Shown: piece by piece, positions 59,346-64,000 of the stretch
Layout of the letters: each line of letters begins with the position of its first letter
How positions within the stretch are numbered: the first letter of the stretch is position 1
Notes under the pieces: generated by a model
What the model was told of the DNA's origin: nothing
The model's database searches: none
Seen by the model: the letters and a program-made list of their open reading frames with translations, nothing else
Program-made: the position numbers and the translations under genes
Assembly: GCA_018818065.1 (NCBI GenBank)
Contig: JAHISV010000011.1
Span: forward strand, 124,001-188,000
DNA from: Bacteroidota bacterium
GTDB taxonomy: Bacteria; Bacteroidota; Ignavibacteria; Ignavibacteriales; Melioribacteraceae
Direction: 5' to 3'
Length of the DNA: 64,000 nt

Positions 59346-59953
59346 TAAATATTGACGAATTGAATTTCTCAAAACTGAACGATTTACTGCCGGCCATAAT
59401 TGTTGATAAAGATTCGAAACAGGTTTTGATGCTAGGATTTATGAATAGAGAGGCACTTGAAAAAACACTGGAGAGTGGTAAAGTTACCTTTTACAGTCGA
59501 ACCAAAAGTAGATTATGGACTAAGGGTGAAACCTCAGGGAATTTTCTGAATCTGGTTGATATTGCTGCTGACTGTGATAAAGACACACTCCTCATCACGG
59601 TTGACCCGGTTGGATCCGTATGCCATACAGGATCAGATAACTGTTTTAATATTGAGCAGGTTCGAACAAAAGAGAATTTTCTTGAGTATCTGTTCAAATA
59701 TTTGACCAGCAGAAAAGAAGAGCAGCCCGAGGGTTCCTACACCACAAAGCTCTTTCAATCGGGTGAAAACAGGATTATACAAAAAGTGGGTGAAGAGGCT
59801 ATCGAAACTGTTATCGCTGCCAAGAATAATGATAAAGAAGAACTGATAAACGAAATATCGGATCTTATCTATCACCTGTTTGTATTGATGATTGAAAAAG
59901 GAGTCTCTTTAGAGGAGATTACCAAAAATTTATCCAGCCGTCACGGTAAATGA
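59342..59953 (+). CDS. hisIE: Bifunctional phosphoribosyl-AMP cyclohydrolase / phosphoribosyl-ATP pyrophosphatase
   Basis: Fusion protein of 203 residues catalysing steps 2 and 3 of the pathway. The HisI half (1-~108) has FYSRTKSRLWTKGETSGN, ADCDKDTLLITVDPVGSVCH and the zinc cysteines of CHTGSDNCFN. The HisE half (~115-203) has the MazG-like QKVGEEAIETVIAAKN and ELINEISDLIYHLFVLM with acidic metal ligands. ATGA overlap with hisF. It is the last gene of the operon. A loose hairpin AAAACTTA/TAAGTTTT (59993-60027) follows, without a T-run. Confidence 0.97.
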   Translation: MINIDELNFSKLNDLLPAIIVDKDSKQVLMLGFMNREALEKTLESGKVTFYSRTKSRLWTKGETSGNFLNLVDIAADCDKDTLLITVDPVGSVCHTGSDNCFNIEQVRTKENFLEYLFKYLTSRKEEQPEGSYTTKLFQSGENRIIQKVGEEAIETVIAAKNNDKEELINEISDLIYHLFVLMIEKGVSLEEITKNLSSRHGK

Positions 59954-60140
59954 TCTATCATTTAATTTCCTTAAAGAAGAGAATAATACCTCAAAACTTA
60001 TACTACAATAATCTATTCTTAAGTTTTAAGAGAATTTTTCGATAGTTTTATAACAAAACGGTTTTGACTTTCGAGCTGATTGCTTTTAAAAATTTCAAAT
60101 GGTTTTTTTATTTGGTGACTTTTGATTAATATAATGGCAT

Positions 60141-63100
60141 ATGACTAAATTCTATCACATTATTGCTTCTCTTTGTCTGTTATTCTTCGCCAGTGATATC
60201 GTTTCTCAGGACGAACAGTTGAAGTTCAGGCATCTTACTTTCAAGGATGGTTTATCGGTGAATACGGTTTATTCCGTTTTCCAGGATCACCGCGGATTCA
60301 TTTGGATGGCTACCGAAGATGGTCTGGAATTGTATAATGGTTATGAGTTTAAGCATTTCAAAAACGACCCGAATGACAGCACTTCAATAAGCGATAACTT
60401 TACCCGTGATATATGTGAATATCCTGAGGGTAAACTGTGGATTGCTACAGATGGGGGGGGATTAAATCTTCTCGATCTGGCGACAGAAAAATTTACACGG
60501 TTCACCTATGATCCAGGTAATAGTAATTCAATCAGCAGTAATGAAATCAGATCATTGTTCCTGGATAATGATAAAACCATATGGATTGGAACGGACGGAG
60601 GGGGATTAAACAGGCTCAATCCTAAAACCGGTACTTTTGAAAAATTCCTTTTTTATAATGCGGACTCTTCAGAAATTATTAACTCCAGAATCTGGGATGT
60701 GTATGCCGATACCTCCGGGGCTTTGGATGGTTATGAAGATGTTTTATGGATGGCAACTAACAGAGCCGGTATATGTCTATTCGATAAAAAGAGGAATAAA
60801 TTTTCACACTTTACGACAGAAAATGATTTGTCAAGTAATAATGTCAGAAAGTTTTTTTCTAATCCTGTCCGTCCAAATGTAATTTTTGTTGCCACAGAGG
60901 GGGGCGGGTTAAATAAGGTAGGAACTGATTATTTTGATTCAGGATCAAACCGTACCTACAAATTGAAGTTCAACAGTAATCTTATAAAGCATCCATCTTT
61001 GCCTCCTAATATCTCAAATTCCATTTGGGGCTTGGGTTATGTAAATAGGGGCGGTAGCAATTATTTATTGATTGGTACTCTAGGCGATGGATTAATATTT
61101 TACAATTTATTGAATGACAAAGTTGAGTATACATTTGAGCCGACCAGCGGTGAAGAGTCAATCAGCGATGATTCAATAATAGAAATATTTAAGGATAACA
61201 GAGGTGATTTATGGTTCGGAACAGACGGGGGAGGAGTAAGTTACTACGGTAATCATTCAAAGCAGTTTGATCATATTAAATATAATCCGAATAATTCCTG
61301 GGGTCTGAACAATAATTTGATATGGTCCATAATTGAAGATGTAAATGGAGATATCTGGATAGCAACGGACGGTGGTGGGATCAATATTATAAACAAGGTG
61401 ACAGGTAATGTTGTTTATCTTACAAGTGAAAACAGCGAATTGCCTGATAATAGAATTTCCGAAGTTTATGAAGATCCAACCCAAAAAGGACGAATTTATT
61501 GGATTGGCACATGGAACAATGGACTCTGCAGGTACGATAAAAAACTAAATACTTTTAAAATTTATTCCAATGACAGGAATAATGAAAATTCACTCTCGTA
61601 CAATTTAATAAAGGATATTATTAAGGATAATCTTAATCCCGATGATCACATCTATTGGATATCCACAGGCTCCGGGCTAAATAAGTTTAATGCTAAAACC
61701 GAAGAATTTACTCGTTATTCATATTCAAAAGAAGATCCTGCTTCAATTGGTCATAACTTTATTTGGCAACTATACATTGATAGGGATGGTGATTATTGGT
61801 GTGCTACAAAAGGCGGGCTAAACCAATTCTTTCCTGAATCGGGTAAGTTTTTGCGTTATCAAAATATACCGGGCGACACGACCAGTATAACTCACAACTA
61901 TGTCTTTAATATTTATGAAGATAGCAGAGGTCACCTTTGGTTAGGAACCTTTGGTGGTGGACTTAATAGATTTGATAGAAAAACAAAAAAGTTTACCTCT
62001 TTTAGAGAGAAGGATGGTTTAGCTAATGATGTAGTTTACGGTATATTGGAGGATGATAACGGTGATTTATGGGTTAGTACAAACCTGGGAATAACCAAGG
62101 TTTTACTAAATCCCTCAACCCCTCATCCTGATGATATTCTTTACAGTTTAAAATCCTATGGATCTGTCAAGCCCATAATCCGATTTAGGAATTATGATGT
62201 TGAGGCAGGACTGCAAAGTAATGAATTTAATTCCGGAGCATTTTTTAAGAGTAGGAATGGTGAACTTTATTTTGGTGGTATTAACGGTGTTACTAAATTT
62301 AATCCGGATAATATCATTGAAAGCCCTTTCAGCCCAAGTATTTTCATTACTGGTTTTAATAAGTTTAATAAGGAAGTTAAGCTCGATTCTTCAATTACTT
62401 CCATCCAAACGCTTCATTTGGACTATACTGATTACCTCTTGAATTTTAAATTTGCCGCGCTGGATTATAGTAATCCGCAAAAGACCAAATATGCATACAC
62501 AATTGAAGGCTTTAATGATCAATGGATTGACCTGGGCGCAAAACGTGAGTTTGACCTTACGAATCTCGACCCGGGGAAATACGTTTTGAAAATTATTGGC
62601 ACAAATAGCGAAGGAATCTGGAATACTGAGGGTACCAAATTAAATATCATTATCAGTCCGCCATTTTGGGGCACAACCTGGTTTAGAATTCTTTTTGTCT
62701 TTATTCTTAGCCTGATTATTTGGTTTGTATATTCATGGCGCACAAAGATTATCAGAACCAGAAACCGCATTTTAAGAGAAGTTAATTCTAAACTAAATGA
62801 TGAAATACGCAGCAGAAAAAGTGCAGAGGAAGCTCTAATAATAAGTGAAGAAAGATTCCGGAGTTTGTTCGAAAATTCGGCTTTTGGAATTTATCGATCG
62901 AATATTAACGGTGAGCTATTGATGGCAAATCCATCCCTTTTGCAGATGCTTGAATATCCTAATCCTCAATACTTTAATAAAATTAGTATCGAAAGAGATC
63001 TTTATCTTTATCCTGTGATGAGACAGAAGTTTTTTCATCAGCTGAAGAAAAACGGTGTCGTTAATGGATATGAGGCATTCTGGAAAAAAAATAATGGTGA

Positions 63101-63944
63101 AGTTATTGCAGTTCGCGAATATGCCCGGTTAATTAAGCATGAAGAAACCGGTGAGCAATATATCGAAGGAGCTATCGAAAACATCACAGAACAAAAAAAT
63201 GCACAAAAAGCCACTCTTGAAGCAAAGGATAAAGCCGAGCGTTCTGACCAGCTAAAATCAGAATTCCTTGCTCAGATGTCACATGAAATAAGAACACCAA
63301 TAAATACCATTCTTAGTTTCTCAGCCCTGGTGCAGGATGAACTCAGGGATACAATTCCTGATTATCTTCAGGATAGTTTTTCAAGTATAAATTATGCCGG
63401 CAGAAGAATAATCAGAACGATTGACATGCTATTAAACATGTCTGAAGTTCAAACCGGTACCTACGAGATTAAATTACGGGAGCTCGATTTGATGAATATG
63501 GTTCTGGAACCTGTAGTCCAGGAACTTTCAATTCTTGCTACAGATAAAGACCTTCAGTTAAATTTATCCCGCCATGAATCATGCAAAAATTGTATCCTGA
63601 ATGTTGATGAATACACAACCACACAAATATTTACCAATTTAATACATAACGCGATAAAGTATACTGATGAAGGTCAAATTGATATTATCCTTTATGCCGA
63701 TGATAATAACCAAATAGCCGTCGATATAAAAGATACAGGTATAGGTATTTCTGATGAATATAAGGAAATAATATTTAGTCCTTTTACACAGGAAGAACAA
63801 GGCTATACACGACGTTTTGAGGGCACCGGGCTTGGTTTGGCGTTAGTCAAGCAGTATTGTAAATTGAACAAAGCCGAAATTAACCTGATAAGTGAAAAGA
63901 ACAAGGGAAGTGTGTTCACAGTAGCTTTTACAGAACAAGCTTAA
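60141..63944 (+). CDS. Two-component propeller / PAS sensor histidine kinase
   Basis: Transmembrane sensor of 1267 residues. Signal peptide MTKFYHIIASLCLLFFASDIV. Fourteen or so propeller repeats with the recurrent WIGTDGGGLNRL pattern (~30-700), a Y_Y_Y domain (~765-825; GFNDQWIDLGAKREFDLTNL), and one membrane helix near 840-860 (ILFVFILSLIIWFVYSW) are followed by a short coiled coil, a PAS domain (~905-1025; FRSLFENSAFGIYRSNINGE), HisKA with H1048 (LAQMSHEIRTPINTILSFSA) and HATPase_c (FTNLIHNAIKY, GTGLGLALVKQYCKLN). Unlike classical hybrid sensors it has no receiver or AraC domain at the C-terminus, and no response regulator follows in the window. It resembles the carbohydrate-sensing hybrid systems only in its periplasmic part. 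Confidence 0.92.
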   Translation: MTKFYHIIASLCLLFFASDIVSQDEQLKFRHLTFKDGLSVNTVYSVFQDHRGFIWMATEDGLELYNGYEFKHFKNDPNDSTSISDNFTRDICEYPEGKLWIATDGGGLNLLDLATEKFTRFTYDPGNSNSISSNEIRSLFLDNDKTIWIGTDGGGLNRLNPKTGTFEKFLFYNADSSEIINSRIWDVYADTSGALDGYEDVLWMATNRAGICLFDKKRNKFSHFTTENDLSSNNVRKFFSNPVRPNVIFVATEGGGLNKVGTDYFDSGSNRTYKLKFNSNLIKHPSLPPNISNSIWGLGYVNRGGSNYLLIGTLGDGLIFYNLLNDKVEYTFEPTSGEESISDDSIIEIFKDNRGDLWFGTDGGGVSYYGNHSKQFDHIKYNPNNSWGLNNNLIWSIIEDVNGDIWIATDGGGINIINKVTGNVVYLTSENSELPDNRISEVYEDPTQKGRIYWIGTWNNGLCRYDKKLNTFKIYSNDRNNENSLSYNLIKDIIKDNLNPDDHIYWISTGSGLNKFNAKTEEFTRYSYSKEDPASIGHNFIWQLYIDRDGDYWCATKGGLNQFFPESGKFLRYQNIPGDTTSITHNYVFNIYEDSRGHLWLGTFGGGLNRFDRKTKKFTSFREKDGLANDVVYGILEDDNGDLWVSTNLGITKVLLNPSTPHPDDILYSLKSYGSVKPIIRFRNYDVEAGLQSNEFNSGAFFKSRNGELYFGGINGVTKFNPDNIIESPFSPSIFITGFNKFNKEVKLDSSITSIQTLHLDYTDYLLNFKFAALDYSNPQKTKYAYTIEGFNDQWIDLGAKREFDLTNLDPGKYVLKIIGTNSEGIWNTEGTKLNIIISPPFWGTTWFRILFVFILSLIIWFVYSWRTKIIRTRNRILREVNSKLNDEIRSRKSAEEALIISEERFRSLFENSAFGIYRSNINGELLMANPSLLQMLEYPNPQYFNKISIERDLYLYPVMRQKFFHQLKKNGVVNGYEAFWKKNNGEVIAVREYARLIKHEETGEQYIEGAIENITEQKNAQKATLEAKDKAERSDQLKSEFLAQMSHEIRTPINTILSFSALVQDELRDTIPDYLQDSFSSINYAGRRIIRTIDMLLNMSEVQTGTYEIKLRELDLMNMVLEPVVQELSILATDKDLQLNLSRHESCKNCILNVDEYTTTQIFTNLIHNAIKYTDEGQIDIILYADDNNQIAVDIKDTGIGISDEYKEIIFSPFTQEEQGYTRRFEGTGLGLALVKQYCKLNKAEINLISEKNKGSVFTVAFTEQA

Positions 63945-64000
63945 TTTTACTTCAACCATAATTATATTATAATTGTCATGCTACAATTCTGTTTGAACAA

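Overview
The window is AT-rich bacterial chromosome of Bacteroidota/Chlorobiota type, and an Ignavibacteria-like member is my best guess. The evidence is a SusC/SusD pair, a type IX secretion C-terminal sorting domain (end of the 45025-47496 gene), two-component propeller kinases, split GcvPA/GcvPB subunits, and a TAnnTTTG-type -7 promoter element in front of the his operon. I recognised no rRNA, tRNA, CRISPR array, transposase or phage gene.

Layout. 1-3.7 kb: a divergent two-subunit glycine-decarboxylase-like pair (the first gene is cut by the window edge) and an AcoX/ATP-NAD-kinase-like protein. 3.8-6.7 kb: a large secreted BNR-repeat protein. 6.9-31.1 kb: a complete galactose-glycan locus. 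It holds SusD and SusC, a LacI regulator, a divergent run of beta-galactosidase (GH2), GH110-type alpha-galactosidase and GH89 alpha-N-acetylglucosaminidase, a second LacI regulator and second GH2, an unexpected PLP decarboxylase, a vSGLT-like sodium/galactose symporter, then galT, galM and galK. Three LacI-type operators link the block, one of them inside the signal-peptide codons of the first GH2 gene. The likely flow is oligosaccharide capture by SusCD, removal of terminal alpha-GlcNAc, alpha-Gal and beta-Gal in the periplasm, Na+-driven galactose import, and the Leloir pathway; galE is not in the window.

31.1-42.4 kb: signalling genes. These are a poly-HAMP chemoreceptor with a mini TonB-domain protein, a propeller histidine kinase with a NarL-type regulator, a CPBP membrane protein, a SnoaL-like lipoprotein and a multi-PAS kinase. 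The 379-bp gap after the NarL-type gene holds a palindrome and a long three-helix hairpin with a T-tract.

42.5-52.9 kb: accessory region, almost entirely on the minus strand. It has a UPF0158 protein, a pentaheme cytochrome plus BNR/T9SS protein pair lying between a truncated and an intact copy of one small lipoprotein gene, then a string of small unrelated genes (VOC, lipoprotein, DUF1569, membrane protein, truncated DUF4180). Structured intergenic elements here resemble integron attC sites, although no integrase is present. The region ends with a nuclease-helicase (DUF2075) protein of the kind found in defence islands.

53.0-60.0 kb: a tightly overlapping histidine operon hisG-D-C-B-H-A-F-IE, preceded by a His-rich leader peptide and a textbook attenuator. 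HisB carries a non-HAD N-terminal extension and the operon has no recognisable histinol-phosphate phosphatase (histidinol phosphatase). 60.1-63.9 kb: a second large propeller/PAS histidine kinase.
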